Shown piece after piece: positions 51,217-59,312 of a DNA stretch of 64,000 bases. Source of the DNA: Sphingobacterium sp. R2 (GTDB lineage Bacteria > Bacteroidota > Bacteroidia > Sphingobacteriales > Sphingobacteriaceae); the NCBI RefSeq assembly GCF_040760075.1, contig NZ_CP142884.1:4464001-4528000 (forward strand), given 5' to 3'. How positions within the stretch are numbered: the first letter of the stretch is position 1; each line of letters opens with the position of its first letter. The notes beneath the pieces were generated by a model. The model had not been told where the DNA came from. It worked only from the letters and a program-made list of their open reading frames with translations, and ran no database searches. The position numbers and the translations under genes were made by a program.

Positions 51217-53547
51217 TTAGTCACCTTTCAACTTGATATCTAAAATCCCACCTTCCACCAAACGTTCAAAAGGAAGTTGCCAACCTTTCCACAAGCGATT
51301 ATTCAACCGAGCTTGATCAATAATATAACTATTGGGCTGCTCTTTCTTCACCTGAATGATAAATTTATTTTTTCTTAATTTCTCCGGCAATTCTATCGTT
51401 ACCCGATCGAAAAGTGGAGCGCCGATCTGAAGTGCGGGCTTCTCGGTGGTGAGACTTCGTACATCGAATAGCCCTATACTGGATAAGACATACCAAGCTC
51501 CCAGCTGTCCTTGGTCTTCGTCTTGTCCGTAGCCATAACCGTGTATTGCATCATTACCATAAAACTCATTGCAAATTGCCCGTACCCATTTCTGACTTAA
51601 ATCAGGTCTACCAGAAAAATAGAATAGCCAAGAGATATGCAGGTTCGGTTGATTACCATGATTATAAAGACTTTCAATCCCTGCGAAAGCGTCAATTTGT
51701 GTACCACCTCCAAACACATTCTTCTGCGACACCGTAAAAATACTATCCAACCGCTGATTAAACAGATCCTTTCCAACCAGTTTAACCAATTCCTGTGGGA
51801 CATGCGGAACATAGAAGGTATACTGCCAAGCATTTCCCTCCTGAAATCCACGCCATGGTTCATAAGGGTTAAAGTTTGAAATAAATCGCCCAGTACTATC
51901 CCTTGGTCGCATAAACTTCGTTGCGGTATCGTACAGATTACGCCACCCATCGGATAATCCCTGAAATTTAATGTAGTCTTTTTGGTGCCCCAATGATTTT
52001 GCAAATTGTGCGGCTGCACCGGCAGAAAAAGCATATTCCAAGGTATGCGAAGCACCAAAAGGAGATCCATTGGTCATTAATTCGGGACTGCCATTATCAT
52101 CTTTTATATACGGAGAATACCCTTTACGGACAAAAACGCCCACATCTAACTTCCCCGCTCCAGGCAGACGGTCTTTCCCTTCCAATTCATTTTTGCGCAC
52201 CGCAGCATAGGCAAGATTCACATCATAGTCACGAATACCCACATTATACGCCGCTGCAATTGCCAAACCTGTAAAATTAGTCCCTACACCCGAAACGTAT
52301 TTACTGTTGGCAATACCGTCTCCTAGCCAACCGGCATCGCGATAGACCAACAATTGACTCTGAATCCAGTCGTTGTAATAGTCCGGATAAGCAATGGACC
52401 ACAACTGTGTCAAATTCCAAAATGCACCCCAGATCGCATCGGTATTGTAATGATGATGAATCGGTTGCCCTTGCTTATTTAAGGCAATCTGCCCCACCGA
52501 GCCGTCATTTTTGGGGTATGCGCCATTGACATCGCTTGCAAGCCCACGGCCAAGTAAAGCATGATACAATCCCGTATAAAATTTAACGCGGTCGTCCGCT
52601 TTGCCCCCTTCCACCAAAATTCTTCCCAGTTCACTATTCCAGGTTTGCAAGGCATTTTTCTTTGCCTCATCAAACGACATATCCTTTGCTTCTTTAAGCA
52701 AATTCATTTGCGCATTTTCCACAGATGTGTAAGACAAACCGGTCTTGACTTCGATAGATTCCCCTACCTGGGTATCAAATTTCAGGAACAAGCCAGCCCC
52801 TTTTCCCTTTATACGACTATGTTGATCGAAAGTCGTGGAATCTCTAAATGTTCCAAAAGATTTAGGCTGTTTGTTTATCTCCGCGAAGAAAAACATCTTA
52901 ACGTGAGCACCCTGCTGATATTTTTGTACGTATACAGGGTTGGTAACCACATACCCCCAGACGTGCTGTTTGTCATAATTCACTTCAGCATCAACGACTG
53001 GGCCACTTTCCCCCATCACATGGCCAATATCGAAAATAAGATTGGCTTCTTCCGTTTTTGGAAAAGTATACCGATGAAAACCGACACGCTTCGTTGCCGT
53101 AAGCTCAGCAAGTACATTATAATCTTTCAACTTGACACGGTAATAACCAGAAGTGGCAAATTCATCCTTTTTGTCAAAATCGGAACGATAGCCACTTTGT
53201 GGACGATCGAGTTGACCAGGAGTTGTCTTCAATTTTCCAACGGATGGTGCGAATACCACTCCGCCTACCTGAAATTCGTGAAAATTAGCGAATCCTTCTA
53301 TTGACCCATGCCTATCATCGTACCCCACAGCTTCCCAGCCTGACTTGTTCCCATAGCTTCCATTTGTGCTCGGCGCGAGCTTAGCCATTCCAAAAGGTAC
53401 TGCTGCTGGAGTATAAAAGAAATACCGGCTATGAACGGATCCAATATTAGGTTTTACAAAAACGGTTAAATCTGTTTTCTGCTGTGCAAAAACAGCCGTC
53501 GTACTAACAAATAAACTACAAAAATAATAAATGATATGCTTTACCAT
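51217..53547 (-). CDS. GH92 family alpha-mannosidase
   Basis: ATG 53547 starts a 776-residue protein with a signal peptide (MVKHIIYYFCSLFVSTTAVFAQQ); the longer frame begins with TTG. GH92 blocks are clear: RYFFYTPAAVPFGMAKLAPS, FANFHEFQVGGVVFAPSVG, NTDAIWGAFWNLTQLW, RGFQEGNAWQYTFYVPHV, and YGYGQDEDQGQLGAWYVLSSIGLF, which includes the calcium and catalytic-base region. GH92 enzymes are exo-acting alpha-mannosidases of N-glycans or mannans. It is divergent from the glycosidase gene at 53902, with a GntR-like operator (53592-53603) upstream, linking it to the mannose locus. Confidence 0.93.
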   Translation of the reverse strand: MVKHIIYYFCSLFVSTTAVFAQQKTDLTVFVKPNIGSVHSRYFFYTPAAVPFGMAKLAPSTNGSYGNKSGWEAVGYDDRHGSIEGFANFHEFQVGGVVFAPSVGKLKTTPGQLDRPQSGYRSDFDKKDEFATSGYYRVKLKDYNVLAELTATKRVGFHRYTFPKTEEANLIFDIGHVMGESGPVVDAEVNYDKQHVWGYVVTNPVYVQKYQQGAHVKMFFFAEINKQPKSFGTFRDSTTFDQHSRIKGKGAGLFLKFDTQVGESIEVKTGLSYTSVENAQMNLLKEAKDMSFDEAKKNALQTWNSELGRILVEGGKADDRVKFYTGLYHALLGRGLASDVNGAYPKNDGSVGQIALNKQGQPIHHHYNTDAIWGAFWNLTQLWSIAYPDYYNDWIQSQLLVYRDAGWLGDGIANSKYVSGVGTNFTGLAIAAAYNVGIRDYDVNLAYAAVRKNELEGKDRLPGAGKLDVGVFVRKGYSPYIKDDNGSPELMTNGSPFGASHTLEYAFSAGAAAQFAKSLGHQKDYIKFQGLSDGWRNLYDTATKFMRPRDSTGRFISNFNPYEPWRGFQEGNAWQYTFYVPHVPQELVKLVGKDLFNQRLDSIFTVSQKNVFGGGTQIDAFAGIESLYNHGNQPNLHISWLFYFSGRPDLSQKWVRAICNEFYGNDAIHGYGYGQDEDQGQLGAWYVLSSIGLFDVRSLTTEKPALQIGAPLFDRVTIELPEKLRKNKFIIQVKKEQPNSYIIDQARLNNRLWKGWQLPFERLVEGGILDIKLKGD

Positions 53548-53901
53548 TGTTTTCAATTAGGTTCTACAGCAAACTTACAAAAAAATATAGTATGTATAAA
53601 CATGATCTCTATTTTCTTACGCGATTTAACTACGGGAAAGGCCTCACCATAATGCCTAAATTTGTAAAATTTTAAATACTAACCAAATAAAACGTTATTT
53701 GAGCTTAAATACTGACATTTTTCCATAACTTTTATTGTACATACATACTAAAATATAACCAGTAAATAAATTCAAAAAAAATACGCATCAGACGGCTGAT
53801 CTTCGATCAAACCCCTGAAGTAGATGAAAATTAACCCTGAAATAGATACAAATTATTGACAGGTACACTTGTCAAGCCTAATTAATTACAATAAAACCAC
53901 A
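53548..53901. promoter_or_regulatory. Divergent promoter region of GH92 and six-hairpin glycosidase
   Basis: For GH92 a minus-strand TAAGTTTG -7-like box lies at 53570-53577. The segment ATGTATAAACAT (53592-53603) differs by one base from the palindrome ATGTATATACAT next to the GntR gene. A further partial match, GTACATAC, is at 53737-53744. A symmetric TTGACA-N8-TGTCAA lies at 53856-53875, 26 bases before the ATG at 53902. Otherwise AT-rich and without coding sequence. Confidence 0.5.
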
Positions 53902-55233
53902 ATGAAAAAAAACACCCCATTTTTTAGTCTAATACTTCTGTTACTCGGAACCCAACTATCAGCACAACAAATAAAACCCGACAGTATAACTCAACTTAAG
54001 TTGGCAAAAAGCATTCTAGCGGATCAAAACTTAAAATATGTCGACAGCCTTGCCCGAGAGGTAATCAAAGAAGGTTTCAATGCGGGAAGTGGCTACTCAC
54101 AGATTTGGGCCAGGGACCTCAATACATTTATTGAAACCGCCTTGGAAGAGCGGTCCCAAGCGGACATTAGAGGGGCCATTTTAGTATTCTTTCAGATGCA
54201 ACAGCCCAATGGTGAAATGGTAGACGGCTATGTCCTTAAAAAGGATTTTACCTGGCACGATGATACACCTTATTATTCAGAAAATGCGCCCGGCCATGTT
54301 GGATTTAAAAATACAGTAGAAACAGACCAGGAAACCTCACTTATCCAACTGCTTGGTAAATATATCCGGAAAACAAAGGATTACAGTATCCTGGAGGAGT
54401 CTATCGGTGGAATTTCCGTCAAAGATCGAATACAACTCCTATTGGATTATTTGAAAAGGGAACGGTTCAACCACAAGTATCAATTGCTTTGGGGTGCGAT
54501 GACCGCAGATTGGGGAGATGTACAACCCAACGATAGCTTTGGTTGTGACTGGAATGAGCTCTCCAATGAGGCGATCGATATTTATGACAATGCGATGTTT
54601 ATTATTGCATTGCAGACACTGATTGATATTCAGCCCAACGCTCCGAAGGTGACAGAATGGAAGGGATTAAAAAAGAGTCTCGAAACAAACAGCAGACGTC
54701 ATCTATGGGATAAGAAAAAACAAAAATTCATCCCTCATCTCTATCCTAAAACATCCCCTATCCCAAAAGGATTTGATGAAAATACGATTCATTATCATGG
54801 AGGTACCGCCATCGCGATAGAAGCCGGGTTACTTTCCGCTTCAGAAATAAAAACAGTCAATACGCAAATGCTGGAAAACGTCAGGTTATCGGGCATGCCG
54901 AGTATTGGATTGACCTTATACCCGACCTATCCGGTTGGATTTTTCATCGGAGGAATGGCTCAGCCTTACCAATACCAAAATGGTGGTGACTGGACTTGGT
55001 TTGGCGGACGGATGATCCAGCAACTTGTTTTAAACGGCTTTTATCAAGAAGCCTACGCAGAACTTCAACCGATGATCGATCGCGTTGTGAAAAACAAAGG
55101 ATTTTACGAATGGTATGGTCAAAATAATGTCCCTAGCGGATCAGGGAAATTCAAAGGTTCAGCAGGAGTGCTCAGTAAAGCAATAGCGCTCCTAGAAAGC
55201 TGGGCAGAAACTACCGTAGAAAAGAATCATTAA
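53902..55233 (+). CDS. Secreted six-hairpin (alpha/alpha)6 glycosidase-like protein
   Basis: ATG 53902 opens a signal peptide (MKKNTPFFSLILLLLGTQLSAQ); 443 residues. Motif blocks shared with the paralogue at 59313: GFNAGSGYSQIWARDLNTF, NTVETDQETSLIQ, LLWGAMTADWGDVQP, AIDIYDNAMF, IHYHGGTAIAIEA, and YQNGGDWTWFGGRMIQQLV with several acids and tryptophans that suit a catalytic tunnel. The pattern resembles amylo-alpha-1,6-glucosidase and GH63/GH15-like barrels, but I cannot place it in a known GH family. Position by GH92 and mannose-isomerase genes suggests a mannoside or mannosyl-acid substrate. Confidence 0.75.
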   Translation: MKKNTPFFSLILLLLGTQLSAQQIKPDSITQLKLAKSILADQNLKYVDSLAREVIKEGFNAGSGYSQIWARDLNTFIETALEERSQADIRGAILVFFQMQQPNGEMVDGYVLKKDFTWHDDTPYYSENAPGHVGFKNTVETDQETSLIQLLGKYIRKTKDYSILEESIGGISVKDRIQLLLDYLKRERFNHKYQLLWGAMTADWGDVQPNDSFGCDWNELSNEAIDIYDNAMFIIALQTLIDIQPNAPKVTEWKGLKKSLETNSRRHLWDKKKQKFIPHLYPKTSPIPKGFDENTIHYHGGTAIAIEAGLLSASEIKTVNTQMLENVRLSGMPSIGLTLYPTYPVGFFIGGMAQPYQYQNGGDWTWFGGRMIQQLVLNGFYQEAYAELQPMIDRVVKNKGFYEWYGQNNVPSGSGKFKGSAGVLSKAIALLESWAETTVEKNH

Positions 55234-55257
55234 AAGAAAAGAATAAATAAATGAGCT

Positions 55258-55306
55258 ATTCACTCATCCTATCGTCCTTTTTGAATGGATAATAGGATGA
55301 GTGAAT
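55258..55306. terminator. 15-bp perfect inverted repeat, bidirectional terminator
   Basis: ATTCACTCATCCTAT (55258-55272) is exactly complementary to ATAGGATGAGTGAAT (55292-55306) with a 19-base loop. It lies between the glycosidase and the convergent GntR gene, whose stop is at 55310. Confidence 0.75.
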
Positions 55307-55309
55307 TAC

Positions 55310-56047
55310 TTAATAATCTCTTCTGCTTTCAACAGTATAGGTAAAACTTTCCGCACGGTAGAACCCTAAATTATATTCAATTGGCTTTCCAGATTGGTCA
55401 AATACAAACCGCTTGCGGGACAAAATAGGATCACCGATATTAATCTCCAATTTATCCGCTATAAATTTATTTGCAGCCATTGCATCCAACTCTTCCTGAG
55501 AAAGATCTGCAACGACATGATAATCTGCTTCTAAGATTTCATATAAAGGTCGCTTAAAATCTTCATCGCCGTTTAAACCTATACGCGGATGGAAATAAGA
55601 GATAAAATAAACAAATGGGTCATCTTTCTTTCCTCTCAGACGTTCTAGTTTTAACAGCTTCTGATCCTCATCTACATTAAAAAACTTCGAAACAGCTTTA
55701 TCCGGAACAACCCAGCTGACGTGAAGTTCAAAATTCTTCACCTCAATCCCACGATTTTTCATCTCTTGTGAGAAACTCAACCAATTTTTGGATTTTGAAC
55801 TGAATTTAGAACTAGCCACCTTCGTTCCTATCCCCTTCTTTCTAATGAGCAGCTCCTCATATACCAGTTTATTGATCGCTAAACGCAAAGTAGAACGGGA
55901 AATTGCCAATCTTTTTGCTAATTCAATTTCATTGGGTAATAATTTCCCCTCTATATATTCAGGCTGCTTAATTAATTCGCGTAACAAATTCTCAGCTTGT
56001 ATATGCAGCGGGACAGGACTTTTATGATCTATTTTTAAATTCATCAT
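55310..56047 (-). CDS. GntR/HutC-family transcriptional regulator with UTRA domain
   Basis: A 245-residue regulator. The winged helix-turn-helix reads PLHIQAENLLREL, then LLPNEIELAKRLAISRSTLR, and LIRKKGIGTKVASS; the C-terminal UTRA ligand domain (about 95-240) includes FVYFISYFHPRIG and DPILSRKRFVFDQSGKPIEYN. HutC-type proteins bind GTnTAnAC; GTATATAC within ATGTATATACAT occurs at 56109-56120, between this gene and the divergent transporter. It is likely a repressor released by a sugar or sugar phosphate, such as mannose-6-phosphate. ATG 56044 is an alternative start. Confidence 0.9.
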   Translation of the reverse strand: MMNLKIDHKSPVPLHIQAENLLRELIKQPEYIEGKLLPNEIELAKRLAISRSTLRLAINKLVYEELLIRKKGIGTKVASSKFSSKSKNWLSFSQEMKNRGIEVKNFELHVSWVVPDKAVSKFFNVDEDQKLLKLERLRGKKDDPFVYFISYFHPRIGLNGDEDFKRPLYEILEADYHVVADLSQEELDAMAANKFIADKLEINIGDPILSRKRFVFDQSGKPIEYNLGFYRAESFTYTVESRRDY

Positions 56048-56075
56048 TTGGATTGCTTGTGCTAAAATAAGATTT

Positions 56076-56107
56076 TTTGCATAATTAAAAAAATAGAGAT
56101 ATGTTTG
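56076..56107 (+). promoter_or_regulatory. Promoter of the transporter operon
   Basis: TTTG at 56076-56079, a 20-base spacer, then TATGTTTG at 56100-56107, a good match to the phylum consensus. Start of transcription should fall around 56114, inside the operator-like palindrome. Confidence 0.75.
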
Positions 56108-56108
56108 T

Positions 56109-56120
56109 ATGTATATACAT
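56109..56120. promoter_or_regulatory. Candidate GntR operator
   Basis: ATGTATATACAT is a perfect 12-bp palindrome whose core GTATATAC fits the HutC-type site GTnTAnAC. It lies 1 base after the -7 box, the usual position for a repressor. A near-copy is at 53592-53603. Confidence 0.65.
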
Positions 56121-56137
56121 ATTAATATAAACCGCAG

Positions 56138-57475
56138 ATGTCAAAGAAATTTATCATCATTTTATGTATCGTTTCACTTGGAGGGCTCCTTTTCGGTTTC
56201 GATATGGCTGTAATTGCAGGTGCTTTGCCGTTGGTGAAGCAATTTTTCGTACTATCTCCTGCTCAAGAGGGCGTGTTCGTCAGTTCAGCCTTGCTAGGCT
56301 GTATTGTTGGTGTATTTTTCACAGGACCATTAATAGATAAATACGGCCGAAAACCCGCCTTTGTTACTGCGGCCCTGCTTTTTTTATTCTCAGCAATTGG
56401 CTGTGGATTCAGTCCTTCTTACAGCATATTGATTGCGAGTAGAAGCATTGGGGGCCTGGGTGTTGGAATAGCCTCAATTGTTGTGCCCTTATATCTTGCG
56501 GAAATATCGCCAAGCAAATTTAGAGGAAGATCAGTCACCTGTTACCAGCTCGTTATTACATTCGGTATCCTATTTGCCTATATCAGCAATTACCTGATTC
56601 TTGAATATAGTTCCGCACAGCAAAATGAACTGTGGCGAACTATGTTTTTAGTTGGTGCAATACCGGCTTTGTTGTTATGCGTTGGAGTTTACTTTATTCC
56701 TGAGAGTCCACGTTGGCTTTCTAAAAATGGACGAAACACTGAAGTTGCAGCGATCAGTGTCGCATTAGGGCTATCGGATATACAAGAGGTCAGCCATGTT
56801 TCCTCGAAAGGAAATCTACCTGATCTGTTCTCTCCTATTTATCGCAAGGCCTTTCTATTAGGCCTCTTCCTCCCTTTATTTTCACAGCTCAGTGGAATCA
56901 ACGCAATTGTTTATTATGGTCCTAGCATATTGCTTGAATCAGGTATTTCATTAAACAATTCCTATCATGCCCAGTTATTCTTTGGAGCTGCCAATGTGCT
57001 ATTTACTTTCTTTGCAATCTGGAAGGTTGATAATTGGGGGAGACGTCCCTTATATCTTTTGGGAACTGTAGGTGCTACCGTGAGTTTGCTGGTTACTGGT
57101 TATCTTTTTAATCAAGGTCAAGTCAATAATATCGCATTGATTATCGCGATACTTTCATTCTTATTTTTCTTTGCTTTTTCCATTGGCCCACTAAAATTTG
57201 TCGTCGCAGCCGAAATCTTCCCAAATGCCATCCGGGCTCGTGCCATGGGTATCAGTATTATGGTGATGTGGATTTCCGATGCGATCGTGGGACAGCTAAC
57301 ACCCATTCTTCTCGCTTCCTGGGGCGCCCGCTATACGTTTTGGTTGTTTGCATTTTTCTGTGCCATCGCATTCCTTGTTGTACTTGGATTCCTTCCAGAA
57401 ACGAAGGGCAAACCTTTGGAGGAGATCGAAAAATTCTGGATTGAAAAACACAACAAAAAATCAACAGACAAGTAA
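56138..57475 (+). CDS. Sugar-porter family MFS transporter
   Basis: A 445-residue 12-helix transporter. Sugar-porter signatures: GGLLFGFDMAVIAGALP (helix 1), DKYGRKPAF, GGLGVGIASIVVPLYLAEISP, PESPRWL, QLSGINAIVYYGP, WGRRPLYLLG, and the C-terminal PETKGKPLEEIE. It likely carries a monosaccharide, probably mannose, across the inner membrane by proton symport. First gene of a transporter, isomerase, glycosidase operon; it is divergent from the GntR gene with the promoter and operator between them. Confidence 0.93.
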   Translation: MSKKFIIILCIVSLGGLLFGFDMAVIAGALPLVKQFFVLSPAQEGVFVSSALLGCIVGVFFTGPLIDKYGRKPAFVTAALLFLFSAIGCGFSPSYSILIASRSIGGLGVGIASIVVPLYLAEISPSKFRGRSVTCYQLVITFGILFAYISNYLILEYSSAQQNELWRTMFLVGAIPALLLCVGVYFIPESPRWLSKNGRNTEVAAISVALGLSDIQEVSHVSSKGNLPDLFSPIYRKAFLLGLFLPLFSQLSGINAIVYYGPSILLESGISLNNSYHAQLFFGAANVLFTFFAIWKVDNWGRRPLYLLGTVGATVSLLVTGYLFNQGQVNNIALIIAILSFLFFFAFSIGPLKFVVAAEIFPNAIRARAMGISIMVMWISDAIVGQLTPILLASWGARYTFWLFAFFCAIAFLVVLGFLPETKGKPLEEIEKFWIEKHNKKSTDK

Positions 57476-57527
57476 GCAAAAGCTATTTACTCCAACATCA
57501 TTCATTTGCAATAAAAATTACATCAAT

Positions 57528-59282
57528 ATGTATTCTAATACTCAAACAAAACCTTTTCAGTACGAAATCGCGCCGACCTTTCCAGTCCAAGGAAACTTAT
57601 CAAATTCTTACCAAGATCTTGTTGCACATCTCATTACACATAATATACATAGCATTGATGGTTTTGTAGGTGTTAACTGGGGCACAATCATCCCTAGCCT
57701 GAAGCAAGAATTTGAAAAACAGGGCGTAGCCGCACGATTTATTACGATGGATTCTGCCTTAAAATCGGAATCAGCCGTCCAGGATATTGTCTCCCCCTAC
57801 CTAGGCGGCAATGACCCATTGTTCGGAAAAAAGGCCGGGATTCCGCTCATTGAATACTTTGATACTAAAAAGCTAACAGATTTTCAAACAATACGAGCGA
57901 GCTCCGATTCAAAACAAGGTGAGTATACCATCTTTTATGGTCCTGGAGCATCATTAGTCGATACGTCTAGTCAGCTGATGTATATTGATCTGCCCAAAAA
58001 TGTGCTTATTCAACGCATGCGTGTGGGCGCAGCTTTAAATTTAGGCTGTTCAACACAAACCAATCAAAAGGAAACCTACAAACGTTACTATTTTGTCGAC
58101 TGGGAAATATTGAATAGACATAAAAGATCCATCTTGTCCCGTGTCGAAATTCTTGCCGATCAACAATCGTCCCACAGCTTACCATGGATTACGGGGAAGG
58201 ATCTACGCGATACATTGCAAACCATGTCCCAAAGTTACTTCCGCGTACGACCAACTTTTGAACCCGGAGTATGGGGTGGACAGTGGATGAAAGAGCACCT
58301 TACAGGTATCGATCAGGATGTCAAAAACTATGCGTGGTCCTTCGAAATGATTGTCCCCGAAAATGGTATTTTGCTCGAAGCGGATGGACATACTCTCGAA
58401 ATTTCATTCGATCAATTGATGTTTCAAGAAAGTGCCAATGTACTCGGTCATGCACAGCAACGTTTCGATGTTGAATTTCCAATACGCTTCAATTTCCTGG
58501 ATACCTTTGATGGCGGCAACCTATCCATTCAATGCCACCCCAGTCCAGCTTATGCAAAAGCAGAATTTGGAGAAAACTTCACACAGGACGAATCATATTA
58601 TATCGTTGATAGAAAAGAGGACGCACAAGTGTATCTGGGCTTTCAGCAAACAGTTGATGCTGACAAATTTCGCTCCGCTTTAGAAGAGAGCTTCCAAAGC
58701 GGAATAGCGATGGATATCGAGCAATACGTTCAAAAATTCGAATCCAAGAAACACCAGTTATATTTGATTCCACATGGTACCGTACATTCTTCCGGCGTGA
58801 ACAATCTCGTGCTCGAAATCAGTGCAACACCTTATAATTATACCTTTAAAATGTACGACTGGGTGCGTCCCGATTTAGATGGGAAACCACGTCCATTAAA
58901 TATTGATAGAGCATTCGCTAACCTCAATTTTAGCCGGAAAGGTGATGTCGTAAAAAACACACTGCTAGCTCAGCCCAGTGAAAAAATCCTTGATGCGCAA
59001 ACAACAAGAATACATTTGCCAACGCATGAAGATCATTTCTACGATGTTTTTAGATACGAATTCGATCAGGATGTTTCGATTGAAACGCGGGGACAATGCC
59101 ATATCATGATGCTTGTCGAGGGTGAGGCAATTGAGCTCACGACAGCAAATGGCATGAAGAGGGTCTTCCATTATGCCGAGACTTTTGCCGTTCCTGCTGC
59201 TGCTGGGTCCTATACATTGCGTAATTTAGGAAACGGTAAGGCAAAGGTTATCCAATCTTTTGTAAAAGAATCCAAATGTTAA
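57528..59282 (+). CDS. manA: Class I mannose-6-phosphate isomerase with extra N-terminal domain
   Basis: ATG 57528 gives 584 residues; upstream reading is inside the transporter gene. The C-terminal half is a cupin-type type I PMI: RPTFEPGVWGGQWMKEHL, then zinc ligands Q335 and H337 in SIQCHP, E355 in DESYYIVD, and H416/H420 in PHGTVHSSG, in the order of Gln97/His99/Glu134/His255 of E. coli ManA. Residues 1-235 resemble a nucleoside-kinase-like fold lacking the P-loop (FVGVNWGTIIPSL where GxxxxGKS would be) and ending in RYYFVDWEILNRHKR. It isomerises mannose-6-phosphate to fructose-6-phosphate; the role of the N-terminal part is unknown. Confidence 0.85.
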   Translation: MYSNTQTKPFQYEIAPTFPVQGNLSNSYQDLVAHLITHNIHSIDGFVGVNWGTIIPSLKQEFEKQGVAARFITMDSALKSESAVQDIVSPYLGGNDPLFGKKAGIPLIEYFDTKKLTDFQTIRASSDSKQGEYTIFYGPGASLVDTSSQLMYIDLPKNVLIQRMRVGAALNLGCSTQTNQKETYKRYYFVDWEILNRHKRSILSRVEILADQQSSHSLPWITGKDLRDTLQTMSQSYFRVRPTFEPGVWGGQWMKEHLTGIDQDVKNYAWSFEMIVPENGILLEADGHTLEISFDQLMFQESANVLGHAQQRFDVEFPIRFNFLDTFDGGNLSIQCHPSPAYAKAEFGENFTQDESYYIVDRKEDAQVYLGFQQTVDADKFRSALEESFQSGIAMDIEQYVQKFESKKHQLYLIPHGTVHSSGVNNLVLEISATPYNYTFKMYDWVRPDLDGKPRPLNIDRAFANLNFSRKGDVVKNTLLAQPSEKILDAQTTRIHLPTHEDHFYDVFRYEFDQDVSIETRGQCHIMMLVEGEAIELTTANGMKRVFHYAETFAVPAAAGSYTLRNLGNGKAKVIQSFVKESKC

Positions 59283-59312
59283 TCAAACCATTTATTATAA
59301 ACAAACAGCACA

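Noticed and set aside
52561..53304. A 247-codon open frame on the plus strand
   Set aside because: It lies wholly antisense to GH92, whose protein motifs are unmistakable; the plus-strand product has no recognisable domain and is a shadow frame.
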